Positions 44,298-56,416 are shown, counted from the first letter of the stretch. The stretch is DNA of 64,000 nt from Heracleum sosnowskyi (GCA_030848705.1 CM061238.1:74920685-74984684); one strand, 5' to 3'. The notes: generated from the sequence alone by a model not told the origin. Numbers and translations: made by a program.

Positions 44298-46507
44298 TTT
44301 ACTCCATCAGGATTTGCTTTGTCAGTTTCAGTATTAACAAAAGCATGCTTCACTATGACATTATCAATTCTACCAGACTTTGTACTATTATCAAACTTAG
44401 GCAATGGATCATAAAAGTTATAGTACAAATCATGATAATCTTTACAAGTATAAATAGAATGTCATAAACTACCACAATGAAAATAGGACTTCTGTGGTTT
44501 ATAAAATACTGATTTACTCCTGACATCAGAAATAGGAATTTCACTACTTTTCTTTAAACTCTATTTACAATCAATAGCAAGATAATTAGAGTTACCACAG
44601 TTAAAAAAACATTTCCTAGGTGCATTTGGGATATACTTATAACCATTCTCTTTATTGATCCCAATTTTACCATTCCTATTTCTCTTAACAGTAGCTTCCT
44701 CTTTCCTATCTGTAACCTCACAGATTTTATCCTTAAGTTGTTTCTGAGACAGTAAACCTATATTTTTAGTGACTTTACTCAAGACAGGTTTAGACTTAAT
44801 AACTTTGATATTTTGAACAGAAGTAGATCCCTTTTCAAAAATTGAATTGGAATCTTTACCAAAAACAAAATTAACAGGAGTAATCTTAGATTTGGTGTTG
44901 TCTATAACATGTCTATAGGTTTTTGGACTAACTGTCTCATCAACAACAATTTTCTCCTCAAGTTTCTTATCCTCATCTGACTTATACCCTAGACACTCTT
45001 TCCAATTCTTAGAGGTATTAATCTCATGAAATTTTCTACCAGAGTCTGTCCATGTTCTGATTTTCTCATTAGCATACTCAAGTTCCTTTTCAAGAGCAGT
45101 ACATTTAAGTTTCATCTCTAAGTACATGTGTTTAGCATTATCACATTCTATATGTACTTTTTGCATAAGAGAAAATTCAGCTTCTAGATGCTCATTCCTT
45201 TTCCTAAGTTCAGACATCTCAGATAAGATCCTAGTATTCTCAGCAGTTTGACTTCTAAAGCTAATATGCAATGACTTTAGAAAACATCTTAACTCAGAAG
45301 CATTATCAGTATCAAAATCAAAGACAATATTAAGTACCTTATCATCAGGAATAGCAGTATCATCAGTATTGGCCATTAGTGCATAGTTGACCACCTCAGT
45401 ATCAGATTCTGAGGAAGAGTCCATCCAATCCTTGCTTGATGTGATGAGTGCCTTTGTCTTCTTGAACTCACTAGCAAAGTGACCCATACCATTACACTTG
45501 TAGCATCTAACCTTTGATTTGTCAAATTTTCTACCCTTGTTGTCCTTTTTGATATTCTTGTCTTTGTTTGCATTGAAGGTCCTTTTCTGGAAGTTGCCTT
45601 GTCTCCTAGCCTTCCTGAACTTCATCTTTTTGAAGCTTCTGACTATCATAGCAACCATCTCTTCAATGTCTGAGTCAGAAGAGTCATCATCAGTATTGGC
45701 ATCAGGATTGCCATCAGTATCTGATGATGAGTCATCAGGATCTGACTCAACTACTCTTGATTTCCTTCTAGAGACCTCCATAGCTTTTCCTTTTGATTTA
45801 GCCTCTGCTTTCAAAGAAATATATTTTGTCTTGTTGCCTTTCTTATTCTTTCTCTGTTGAACTTCAAGATCACGAGTCCTTAACATTCCATAGACTTCAT
45901 CAAGAGACACAGTGTTGAGATCATACTGATGTCTAATGATCGAGGTATGAGTATCCCATTCTTCAGGTAAAGCTCTTAGAAACTTGGTGTTTGAATCTTC
46001 AGTTTCATACTCCTTGTCAACTAAAGATAAACTATTCAGAAGTGTCAGAAATCTATCATATAAATCAGTTAGGCTCTCATCAGGTCTAGCATCGAATTGT
46101 TCATATTCTTGAATCAAAAGAGCCCTTCTGTTCTTCTTGACAGATGTAGATCCCTGGCATTGAGTTTCTAAGGTATCCCAGATTTCTTTAGCAGACCTGC
46201 ATGCAATCACTCTGTTGGACATGACAGCATCAAGACTACTGTGCATGATGTTCTTTATCTTTGGTTCTCTGAGTACATGAGCTTTTTCTTCTGGAGTCCA
46301 GTCACTCTTGGCCTTGACCACATAATGTTCAGGTACAGTGTCTGTTCGTTCTACAATCCTAGTAAGAATATATGGTCCATCACGAATTCTGTCCAAATAG
46401 TCAGGATCCATAGCCTCCAGGTACATTAACATCTTTACCTTCCATGTTGGATATTCTGATTTCTTCAGGATGGGAATTTTCATGCTTTCATACTTTGTTG
46501 TCGACAT
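44298..46507 (-). pseudogene. gag: Copia-3 gag, broken
   Basis: ATG at 46507 (MSTTKYESMKIPILKKSEYPTWKVKMLMYLEAMDP begins the plant Copia gag domain). Open for ~648 codons to a stop at 44561, then broken frames to the solo LTR. The first zinc knuckle has lost its last cysteine (CYKCNGMGHFASEF), and the second is disordered (CFFNCGNSNYLAIDC). Middle regions are Asp/Ser-rich, then long charged helical sequence, as in Copia-2 gag. Damage to both RNA-binding knuckles argues that this gag is dead. Confidence 0.88.
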
Positions 46508-46541
46508 CTTAGATCGTAACTGATTCAAATTAAATCAGTTT

Positions 46542-46553
46542 GCTCTGATACCA
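46542..46553 (-). other. Copia-3 primer-binding site
   Basis: The minus strand reads TGGTATCAGAGC, two bases after the 5' LTR. Confidence 0.92.
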
Positions 46554-46555
46554 AT

Positions 46556-47106
46556 TGTTGCCCAGTAATAAACAATTGTAGAAGGGGGGTTGAATACAAT
46601 TGTATAAGATTCTCGACTTAATAATATATGAATCACAAATATGAAAGAATGATAACAGCTTTATTAAATCTGATATAAAACTGTTACAAACTCTCTCAAG
46701 AAATTCTGATGTTCTTGAGAGCTGCTAGGTTACAAAGATACTCGTGTATGAGATTTATTGTGTTATCGTACCTCTGTCTCATAAATCGAAACCTAAAACT
46801 GTGTTTATATACTACACAGCTTCTCTATCAATGATAAGTCCTAATCAATTACAAAGATTGAAACCTATCCTTAATTGATAGCTTCATTACTACAAACCAG
46901 GAACCGACAGAATAATCTTCCTTATTTAACTAGACTCCAAATATAACTCGAAGTAGGAATCCTGATCAGCTTCCAGTCCTGATGATCAATCCTGATCCCA
47001 GTCCTGATATTCATTCTGATCCTGACGACCATGCAATCCTGATGATGTCAGCAATCCTGATCAGTTGAAGTCTTGATCCTGACGATCATTGAATCCTGAT
47101 CTAACA
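46556..47106 (-). repeat. Copia-3 5' LTR (551 bp)
   Basis: TGTTGCCCAG...TCTAACA on the plus strand. It contains the lineage box (complement of GAAGGGGGGTTGAATA) near 46578, a TATA-like site at ~46804-46811, and many CCTGAT words in its last 150 bp. Confidence 0.92.
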
Positions 47107-50100
47107 TCAGTTGTGAGCCCCGTTTTGAAAATTCAAGGGCCCCGTTAAAATTTTGTACATCATTATTATTTCTTCGTCTTTCGTATCTGAATCATTATTG
47201 GAAGATTTCTTCGTATTATTATATTCCTTATTATCCGATACTATCAATAGTATTTGTTTTATTCAAAAAGAGAAAAATTATTCCATACCCTAATTGTTTA
47301 GGGCGATTGATATATCGTTCATATCAATAATACATCTGTTATAGCCCCAGTATTCTTGAGCATTCGTTATATAAATGATATGTATTGATATGGATAATTA
47401 TCAGTCCTTGTGGATAACTATCACCTCGTAAAACGTGAACTTTACTTTATTAAAGATTTAAAGCGATCCAATGGATCAATATCGATCCAAAAATGTCGTT
47501 TGGGGTATTATTTTCCAGTAAGTATAAAAAGACGAATCGTACATTATCCTTCGTATAATCCATATTACATATATACAAAAATATAAAAATTCCCGAACTG
47601 TGTTCTTCATGTTCTTGAAGATTAGATTCAATCTTGGAAGTGTTATTGGAATCCAAATCTCAAGTTCAAGTACTCAAATCAAAGCTCTTGATCTCTAGTT
47701 TCAGAATCTTCAAACCATATCATCATCTGGTAATTTTTCAATTTATTATGAATTTTTCAATATTCGAATTAAAATTAGGGTTCTTGTTCGAATTGGGGAT
47801 TTTCATTCTGTTGATTCTCCGTCAACTGATTGCTTCTAACATGTTCCTAGGGTTCTAATGAGTAGAATTCATGCTTTAATTTCATGTTTATGTTCGATTT
47901 TGAGATTTTCGATTTTAGGGTTTTTACCCGAAATTTCTTTTGAATTGTCCGTTCATATGAATGATCTGACATAGTTTTTGATAGAGGGCTTTTGTTGTAT
48001 GTGTTCTTAGCTTCATTTTAACATAAAGAACGTCGAGTTTCATGTACGATTTAGGTAGATCGGAAAATTTGTGTAAGGTCGCCGGAATTTGATCGGGATT
48101 GGGATTTTGGCTGTGTTTTTGGTTTGTTTTGGTCGGAATGAATAGCTAAGTTTGTAAGGAATTTTTTGGTATAAAAAGCCCCAAATTCTGATTTGTTTTT
48201 TAGTCGCCGGATTCTGGAAAACCCACCAGAATCTGGAAAAATTTCGGGTTGTTCTTCCCGACCCGTTTGTGTTCTTCCCGACCCGTTTACCCGAATTGTT
48301 GACCCGGTTTCAATCTTCAAAACCCTAATTCATTTTCAGAAAACTGTTTTTGGATTTTATTTTTAAAAATAATTCGAAAATAGTTTAAATATTTATAAAA
48401 ATCATATTTTTATTTTAAAAATACATTTTTTTTAAATTCAGAAAATTTTGTAAAATCATATTTATTTATTTAAATTCGAAAACTGATTAAATTTAATTAT
48501 TTTTAATTAATAATTAATTTAATTAATTAATTGATTAATATTGATTAATCAGTTAATTATTATTAATTAATTATTAATTGAATCTAATTAATTTAAATTT
48601 GATTTAATTATTTCTTGACTTGGTTTAATTGTTTAAAAATAGTTTGAGCATTTAGAAAGTGTTAATTAATTTTAAATTAATTGATTTAATTGTTTTTAAA
48701 TACTTATATTGTGATTAATAATCCGATTTTTGATTTAAAAATTATTTGTGACTTATTTAAATTCAAATAAGCCTCGAATATTGTTCTAAAAATATTTATA
48801 AGTGCTATATGGTTTATATGAGTTGAATAATGTGTTTTATTGACCGTAAATGCGTTGTATGAGGGTTAGTGTCTGAGTTTTGATTTTTGTAAAATAGAAC
48901 GAGCGTCCGATAAATGCTATTAAATACCCGATTACTTGTTTAGACTTAAAAATGGTTATGAGCATATGTCGAAGGTAGAACGGGGATAGTTAGACTTATT
49001 ATTATGAGTTGTTTATTATAGAATCGAGTTCCCGAAGCAATGGAAATGAGAAGGTAGAATAAGCGAGATAGACCGAAGTCAGCTACGTAGACCAGGCAAG
49101 TATCTGTGCCTTTACTTGTTGATTCAATTGATATTGTTTCCAATGATTATGCATATTACCATCAGAACAATTCAGATTATTCAATCTTTACTCCGTATTT
49201 GAGCAACTGATGTTATTTCCTTGAATATTCCTAACTCTTCGATTAATCCACAATCGCGTTGAATACCAGAAACCTTCACTTCAATTTATTGTATTGACTA
49301 TATCCATTGTTGACCTTCCTAATTGAGTACGTTGTACCATTGAAACCATTCCGAATCTATTTCTTGGACTTCATTTGATATTGAGCAGTTGAAGCTCTTT
49401 TGCAACTATTGTACCTTGTCATTGTGTACCTATGTACCATTGAAACCATTCTGAATCTATTTCTCGAACTTCATTTGATATTGAGCAGTTGAAGCTCTTT
49501 TGCAACTATTGTACCTTGTCATTGTGTACCTATGTACCATTGAAACCATTCTGAATCTATTTCTCGAACTTCATTTGATATTGAGCAGTTGAAGCTCTTT
49601 TGCAACTATTGTACCTTGTCATTGTGTACCTATGTACCATTGAAACCATTCTGAATCTATTTCTCGAACTTCATTTGATATTGAGCAGTTGAAGCTCTTT
49701 TGCAACTATTGTACCTTGTCATTGTGTACCTATGTACCATTGAAACCATTCCGAATCTATTTCTCGAACTTCATTTGATATTGAGCAGTTGAAGCTCTTT
49801 TGCAACTATTATACCTTGTCATTGTGTACCTATGTACCATTGAAACCATTCTGAATCTATTTCTCGGACTTCATTTGATATTGAGCAGTTGAAGCTCTTT
49901 TGTAACTATTATATCTTGTCATTGTGTACTTATCTTGTGATGCATGTTATTGCTTATACTCTGTGATAGAATTGGCATGTTTTTAAAATGGGACCAATAA
50001 TGGTCGGAGTAATTTAAGGCCAAGATGGCCATGGATCCTAGTGGAGGACTTTGCTATAAGCAAGTCCGGGGTTGATGCGTGACTGATCAGCAACTCAACC

Positions 50101-50633
50101 TTTTGATTTGAAAATTGTAGAAGTCCAATTCTAATCCCTTTTACTCCCATTAAGATTGTTAAAAAGCATATGTTTGGCTTAAACCTTATTGATTCAGATA
50201 ATTGTGATCTTCCTTTCATTATGGAACTGTGATTGATATATATTATGCTTGCTGAGCACTTGTGGCTCATACTTGTTTTGTTTCTAACTCTATTCCAGTG
50301 AAGCGAGAATATGAGCAGACACAACGCGAGCGATAGTTCTCCAGCAGATAGGAGACCACCTCGAGTGGTTGTCATTGGCAGGGTAGTTGTCTATTTTGTT
50401 AAGTTAGACTAGATGTCTAGCTTTGAACTTTAAGTTGTGTAATATTAATAACTCTGAAAAACTGGGTTGTAATATAACTTAGAAGCTTGTTCAATGCCAT
50501 AATCTGGACGCGGTCTTGGTTAAGGGGTGTTTTATGTTATTATTATATTATGCATGTGTTATATCCAGGTATATTGTGTTTCGTTGGTCGAGTCACTCCC
50601 CAAACCTGTGCCCCGGGTTTGGAGGGCGTTACA
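47107..50633 (+). repeat. G1 3' LTR, second part
   Basis: Starts with the duplicated tcagt and continues the LTR to GGAGGGCGTTACA. Differences from the 5' LTR: about 54 extra bp near 48136-48190, and six rather than four 100-bp tandem units. Confidence 0.92.
49325..49925 (+). repeat. six-unit 100-bp tandem repeat in G1 3' LTR
   Basis: The unit runs TGTACCTATGTACCATTG...CTATTGTACCTTGTCATTG. Starts recur at exact 100-bp steps (TATGTACCAT at 49431, 49531, 49631, 49731, 49831, plus a variant first unit). Confidence 0.92.
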
Positions 50634-50838
50634 ATTCACCTCCAATGTCATATTTGGGTCTGATTTCCTCTGTTCCAACTGATCTATTAACTCTCTATGG
50701 TTTGCATTTTCGTTCCACCTCCATCGCCAATCATTCCATTCTCTTAGTCCTTCAGCATTGTCAGTCTTAATCTGCACCAGATCTTCACCTTCATAGTAAG
50801 CACTCCTCAAACCGATCAACAAAGCCCAAAGTTTATGT
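50634..50838 (-). pseudogene. RNase H-like gene, upstream part
   Basis: Minus-strand frame with LWALLIGLRSAYYEGEDL followed by VQIKTDN, which fits the middle of a plant RNase H-like fold: the helix after the third strand, then the catalytic Asp in T-D-N. It continues through LREWNDW and RELIDQLEQRKSDPN to the G1 junction. The remainder lies at 10631-10905, so the two pieces are one gene split by G1. The 5' end of the gene is cut by the Copia LTR that begins at 50842. The earlier catalytic residues must lie beyond the window, if they survive. Confidence 0.6.
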
Positions 50839-50841
50839 TAG

Positions 50842-52365
50842 TGTTAGTGCCCTAGAGACAATGTGATTGTGCTTCTAGAAAATACTTTTGTTAATTAATG
50901 ATTATGTTCTATCGATTATTCTACATTAATTTATTATGTCTTTATTTACTGCGATATAAATATTAGTATAATAAATGTCCTTGGAACATACAACACGTAT
51001 TCTATATCTTTAAGTATGTGACTTAGAAATGAGATTATAAGAATAGTGTTTATATTCCTAAATATCCCTAATCGAGCATTGTAAGTTTGGGACAACTATA
51101 ATGCATAAAGATTAGTATGTTTGTTGACAGATGACCACATCTCATTGGTCATTGGTATAGTGATACTAAAGTCAAGAACATAGGTGCATGTAATATTCTA
51201 CATGGCACTAGATAGACCCACAATGAGATTCTTCATGTTTTATAAAGTCATAAGAAAGACTCACAGTGATAGTGGTGTAATGATCCTCTGACTTGAGATC
51301 ATTATATTTCTATACGAGGATTAATGTAATTTGACTACATTAAAAGTTACCTTTGACCGGGTAATGATAAAAGTGTACATCGGGTATATTATGAGTCATA
51401 TGAGAAATATGAATGATAGATAAAGGATTTAACCCTCCTATAATTAGGAGAGATATTATTGGCCTCTTGATTGAGTGAGACTATGAAATGCATGGCCATG
51501 CTCAAATATTGATTTGTTTTTAATAGTCTACTCATTGATCAAGGAAACCCGGATTAAATTATGAAGAGGATGACAATGAACATGCCTCGAGTTTAATCTA
51601 TAATATATGGTTAAAGGGATTATATTACACGGAAACATTTATCATGAAAGGTTTAATTGGATCACCAATTATTATTATTACTTGGGTAACAATGATGTAT
51701 TACTAGATGCCGCTCATTGTTTATAATTTTATTATTGGATATTAAAATTATTGCCAACGTAATAATAACCTAAAGGGTTACACAATAAGAACGTCAAAAC
51801 GGAGTTTTAATTTAAATTCCGAATTTAAATTAAATGATTATATATTTGAAATTGGTTATTTAATTAATTGAGTTGGACTTAATTAATTAAATCATAATTC
51901 GAATTAAATCATTAAATCCAAATAAGGATGGGTTTAGTAGTAGCCCAAACTTATTTTGGGTTAGGCCCAACTCTTCCTCTCTTATAAATACATAATGATG
52001 TATTAGTTTGAGAGAGGAATGAAAAATTGGTTTTTCACTAAAACCCTAGCCACTCTACATCTTGAGAGGCTAGAGAGAGAGAGAGAGAGAGAGAGATAGA
52101 GGGCAGTTATCGGCTAGTACCGACTCCGGTGATTGTAGAGACAATCGGGCGTTCGTGTGGACTAATTAGAGACGCGGATCTTGCATCAAGAGCTGCGTGG
52201 TGATTGCATCTTGGACCTCTTTAATTCTCCATTATTAAATTGTTAAAGGTAAATCATCTAACTCTGAATTAAATATCATGTTTTTGCATGGATCCTGTGA
52301 TTGGGTTTCGATTTTTATTGTTTTAATTATTGTTTTCCGCTGCGTTTGATGCACGAAACCCTTCA
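50842..52365 (+). repeat. Copia-4 5' LTR (~1524 bp)
   Basis: TGTTAGTGCCC...CCCTTCA. The start could be 50836, because TGTTAG is doubled. Contains TATAAATA (51983-51990) and a GA microsatellite (about 52071-52096). The 3' LTR is not in the window, so the ends rest on the primer site and TG/CA. Confidence 0.75.
51983..51990 (+). promoter_or_regulatory. Copia-4 LTR TATA box
   Basis: TATAAATA ~380 bp before the LTR end, with purine-rich downstream sequence. Confidence 0.6.
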
Positions 52366-52366
52366 A

Positions 52367-52378
52367 TGGCATCAGAGC
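52367..52378 (+). other. Copia-4 primer-binding site
   Basis: TGGCATCAGAGC, one base from the usual tRNA-Met complement. Confidence 0.85.
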
Positions 52379-54540
52379 TACTTGCAAAAACTTTTTAATT
52401 CAGTTATATGTTACAATTTTGATGTATATATGAGCATGTTTGATGATTGTCATGTATGATGCGTTGATTTTGATATATATATCTATAAACTGTATGTTAA
52501 TGATGATTTGGATGATCATATGATGATTATATAATCTGTATATATGCTGATATATATGATTTATGTTTGTTCTTAATTTTGGAGATTGTATATGATACGA
52601 TTTCTGAAAAACTGCGCAGATTTAGTGAAATTTGTGTACTGTGTCCGATTTTTGCAAACGATATATGTTTTCTGACTGGAATCGGGCCACTGAGCAAGAC
52701 TGACTTAGTCAGGTTCTCGTCTATAAGCCATTTGATGTCGTTACAGGCCCCAAAACAGCGAGTCAAGTGTTTCTGATTTAAATTTGTATTTTGATTATGC
52801 CTTATATGTTCTATGATTTGATCATGATGAATATATGATATTCATATGGATTGTATAATCATGAGATGATTGTATATATTGTTGTATGTATATGATACAT
52901 GTTTTGTTTTTATTACAAGAATCGTATTCGATACGAATTCTGAAACAGTTGTCGCAGATTTGCTGAAATCTGTATCAAGTGTCCGATTTACGCAAACGAT
53001 ATGTGTTTTCTGACTGGAAACGAGCGTCTGAACAAAACTGATAGAATAACTATCATCGACTCGTCTGTAAGGCGTTTGACGCCGTTCAGTGCATGAAAAA
53101 GGCGATTTATTGTTTTCAGAATTTGATTCTGATTTTCTGATTTTTGCGGAATATGATATGGTATAACATGATTAGATAATATGACATGTTATTTAATTGT
53201 TACTTGAGCATGGTGGATGGTTATGGCCTTGAGACCCATAGGATATAGGTTTTGTTTATGGTTTGGTTTCTAAATACGACTTGCATGTCGTCATTCCTTG
53301 TAATGATTAAATCTCGAATGTAACTCGAGTTCTCCTTGTAAGTACATTAGTATAGTTGTTTTGTTTATGTAATGTACATGAAGACAAGCATGCGAGGAGG
53401 CGATCCAAGGAGGCATTATAGCAACAAAGAAGCAGACATGTAATAGTATAGTATTTTAAACCACCCATAGTTTGACCTTGATTTTTCCATTAGCTTGGAA
53501 AGATCATATAGGATGGGCCATAACCAAACACGTTTATTTATTGCACTTTACATATATATTTGGATGTATGTGTAGAGTAGTTAGAAGATGCATGCTTTAA
53601 TTAGATTAATGATGTATGCATGTATTAGATACATCACCCATGCCATGCTTGCCATGTTTAAACAAGATAAAATCTGTAACGATTCAAGATTTTAATATTA
53701 AAAACAATCATGAGATTCTTGTGTTTATAAAATATGGATTTTTAAAGCACGGAATTAAATATGGATTTCTGATATCTAAAATTGGGATTTTCTGACAAAA
53801 GCGGATATGCGTATTCGTAAGGTTGATGGGTTTTAAGTGTGACCATTGGTATCCTCCATCTACCTAGGAAATGAACAATTTAAGATGTCAATATGAAATA
53901 TTTGGTTCAAGGAAAAATTGAGGATCTCTTTATGATGTGATCATGATCGTTATAAATTTTCTAAACCCCTTAACAAAATATTAAGTTTTAATCGGATGCT
54001 TTCCAATGAATGAACACTCATCGAATCCTAGATCGATAAGGGGAAGGGTTGTCAGTGGCAGGGGACTCCTATCTATCGTGGTGAGATGCGACGAATATAA
54101 ACGGTTATATTCGGCCGTTGTATCATTGGGTCTAACTTAACTGAGTCGTCATAATAAGGTGAAAATAAACGGTTATATTCAACTATTATGAACTTAGAAG
54201 CATAGAGTTTGGTTAAAAATCTATTAGATAGATAAGATCAATCGTTGTTCGCCAAACTATCCAAGAATTATATGTGATATAATTGACAACTGTTGTCTAC
54301 CTAAATAATCATTTTTTTAAGGACTTCCAGTGGTTGACTTAGAACATGACCAAATATGGATCTTGGCTCACTAGAAAGAATTATGCGATATACTTTCCGA
54401 ATTGATAGTAAGGGCTATTAATTTGATAAAAATAGTGGGAGATATATATATTTTGAATATATATGAATAATCACTTGAACATAAATTAATAATACCGTAG
54501 ACTGATTATTTTATGCATTTTAACATTGTAGAAATTCTAA
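52379..54540 (+). other. Copia-4 leader with imperfect internal duplication
   Basis: No gene seen. A ~190-bp segment at ~52585-52775 (GATACGATTTCTGAAA... TTTTCTGACTGGAA) is repeated with divergence at ~52930-53110, spaced ~345 bp. The remainder is AT-rich and unremarkable. Confidence 0.6.
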
Positions 54541-54827
54541 ATGACAAACAACTCAAATAACTTCTCCGTGCGATCAGTCCTTGAGAAGGACAAGTTGACA
54601 GGAACAAACTTCCTTGATTGGCAAAGGAATTTGAGGATTGTCCTCAGGCAAGAGCGAAAGCTCTATGTCATTGATATTCCACGCCCTGGACCTCTACCTG
54701 TAGGTGCATCGGTCGATGATCGAAATGCTTATCAGAAGCATATCGATGATGACAATGATGTTACTTGTCTGATGCTTGAGACTATGAATCCTGAGCTTCA
54801 GAAACAGCATGAGCAAATGGTTGCTTA
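54541..54827 (+). pseudogene. gag: Copia-4 gag, N-terminal part (interrupted)
   Basis: ATG at 54541. MTNNSNNFSVRSVLEKDKL, then TGTNFLDWQRNLRIVLRQERK, a pattern common to short plant Copia gag proteins. The frame is clean to MVAY, where the SIRE-like element is inserted within the tyrosine codon region. The last 5 bases (gctta, 54823-54827) are duplicated at 63585-63589, and the frame resumes there in phase. Remove the insert and gag is open, so it was probably intact until recently. Confidence 0.88.
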
Positions 54828-56317
54828 TGAAAGGCATATGCTATAGCCTATTTGTAATTCGAGGATTCTACTCAACTTAAACCAGAATGTAATAAGTAAA
54901 TATTAGATTAAAGGTCACAGGAATCTCAGAGAGTTTTATCTGTCAAGAGAATGGAGTATTAAAGTCATCTACAGACTTGAAGTTATTCTACATTGAAAGA
55001 AGTTCAATTTATTGATCAAGCCTCAGTGAAGTATTCAAGGAAGTGGGTTTACTACAGTGACAGGGATTTCCAGTTAGTGACGGAAGAAGTACAAGATACA
55101 AAGTTCAGTCAAAGCTAAAGAAAAGAAGCCACAGCTTTAAATGGTTTAAAGATGATGAATTTTCATTGAAGTCAGTTATTCATGAAACCAGACAGTGCAT
55201 CGAATGACGACATCAATCAGTGGAATTAATTCATCTATTTTCAGTGGTGTTCAGAAGAGAGAGAGATACTTTGTTTTTAAGTTATTCTCTTCTAATTAAT
55301 TAAATGATTAATCAATTTAATTAATAAATTAATTCTTTCAGAATTAATTTATTTATTAAATTAATTAATTTAGTTGTTTGAATTATTTATTAAATTAATT
55401 CCAGAAAAGAATTAATTTAATTTAGAATTTAATTCAACTAAAAATTAATTAAAAGAAAGTAATTTAAGTACTAGTATGACCTGTCTATTAATAACTAGTA
55501 TGACCTAGTTTAATAGAATGAAAAACACGGTATGACCTAATTAAAATAGGTCATACATGTTTCTTTTTCTAGGTCATACCGAGTTCTTGTTAACAGGTCA
55601 TACAAGCTTTGCAGGTTCTTTTGAGAGTTGGTGAGAGAACTTGAGGTCATACCAGTTGCTTTCCAGGTTCTATTCAAAGTTGGTGAAAAGTGCTTTACCA
55701 GGTTCTACCGAAAGAAATGAAAAAGGTGTGCTAGGTCATACCGGATTTATTTCTCAGGTTCTTTTGTTAAAGTAAGGTTCTACTGGACTCAGTTGGCAGG
55801 TCATACAGGGCAATTGCATTTGTATATACCCGAGGCTGTTTTCTTCAGAAGGACCAACTGACATAATTTGAAAAGAAAAGCAGCAGACTATTTTCTCTCA
55901 AGAACAAAGAAGAAAAGCATTTAATCTTATTTCTTCTCAAGCAATTAATTCTAGTTTGTATTGTTAAATCCAAACCACTAGAATTTGATTACTTGTATTG
56001 CTTTGACTATCTAGCGGATTTTTATCCCTAGAACGAATCTCAAATTATCAAATATTGTTAAATCATTTTATTACAAAAATAGATAAATTCATGTCGAATT
56101 TATTCTAGATTTGTTTTAATTTATTTGAGATTCAATCTTGTATTCAGTATCATTTGTAACACCCTTCAAGTTTAATAAAGATTATTTAACTTGAATCTTG
56201 TTTCATTTAATTCCGCATTAATTTGTTCCTAAATAGTTAAATCATTTAAAGAACAATTTCGATAAAACGGTATAGTTTGTATTCAACCCCCTTCTACAAA
56301 CTTATCAGGACCTAACA
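54828..56317 (+). repeat. 5' LTR of SIRE-like element
   Basis: TGAAAGGCATATG...GGACCTAACA. Nine TATGACCT/AGGTCATA words lie at 55475-55805, a TATA-like TATATACC near 55823, and the TATTCAACCCCCTTCTAC box near 56279. Confidence 0.95.
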
Positions 56318-56319
56318 AT

Positions 56320-56331
56320 TGGCATCAGAGC
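56320..56331 (+). other. primer-binding site of SIRE-like element
   Basis: TGGCATCAGAGC two bases after the LTR, tRNA-Met type with one mismatch to the usual site. Confidence 0.9.
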
Positions 56332-56416
56332 CTTTTGATTGATATACAAATCAAGATCCAATTGTTTTGAGATTTTTTCAACTCTGAAATTTTTTATTAT
56401 TCTAAAAATCTCAAAA

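Larger units (their letters stand above)
30051..47106 (-). mobile_element. Copia-3: deleted SIRE-like Copia with nested Gypsy pieces, TSD tcagt
   Basis: The right end is an intact 551-bp 5' LTR (46556-47106). The left end is the outer 440 bp of the 3' LTR (30051-30490). The flanks tcagt (30046-30050) and tcagt (47107-47111) are a perfect TSD in the G1 3' LTR. Inside, right to left: primer site, gag, a Gypsy solo LTR, protease and integrase, the first part of RT, a deletion junction, the accessory gene, then a truncated Gypsy G2 that replaces the polypurine tract and the inner end of the 3' LTR. Its coding parts are related to Copia-2 along their length but carry many lesions, so it is older. 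Confidence 0.9.
10906..50633 (+). mobile_element. composite Gypsy retrotransposon G1 with nested Copia insertions, TSD attca
   Basis: The 5' end TGTAATATCC at 10906 recurs at 29885 as the start of the 3' LTR. The end GGAGGGCGTCACA at 27043 recurs at 50633 as GGAGGGCGTTACA. The flanks are attca (10901-10905) and attca (50634-50638). With the nested Copia elements removed, G1 is about 10 kb: 5' LTR, tRNA-Met primer site, two small upstream ORFs, gag, a protease fused to the end of integrase, polypurine tract, 3' LTR. RT, RNase H and most of integrase are absent, so G1 is non-autonomous. The gag zinc knuckles and VHNVFHVSML end point to the chromovirus side of Ty3/gypsy (Tekay/Del-like is my guess). 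Confidence 0.9.

Noticed and set aside
49325..49925. Regular 100-bp repeats that might suggest a CRISPR-like array
   Set aside because: Whole units are tandem copies with no variable spacers, inside an LTR of a plant retrotransposon.
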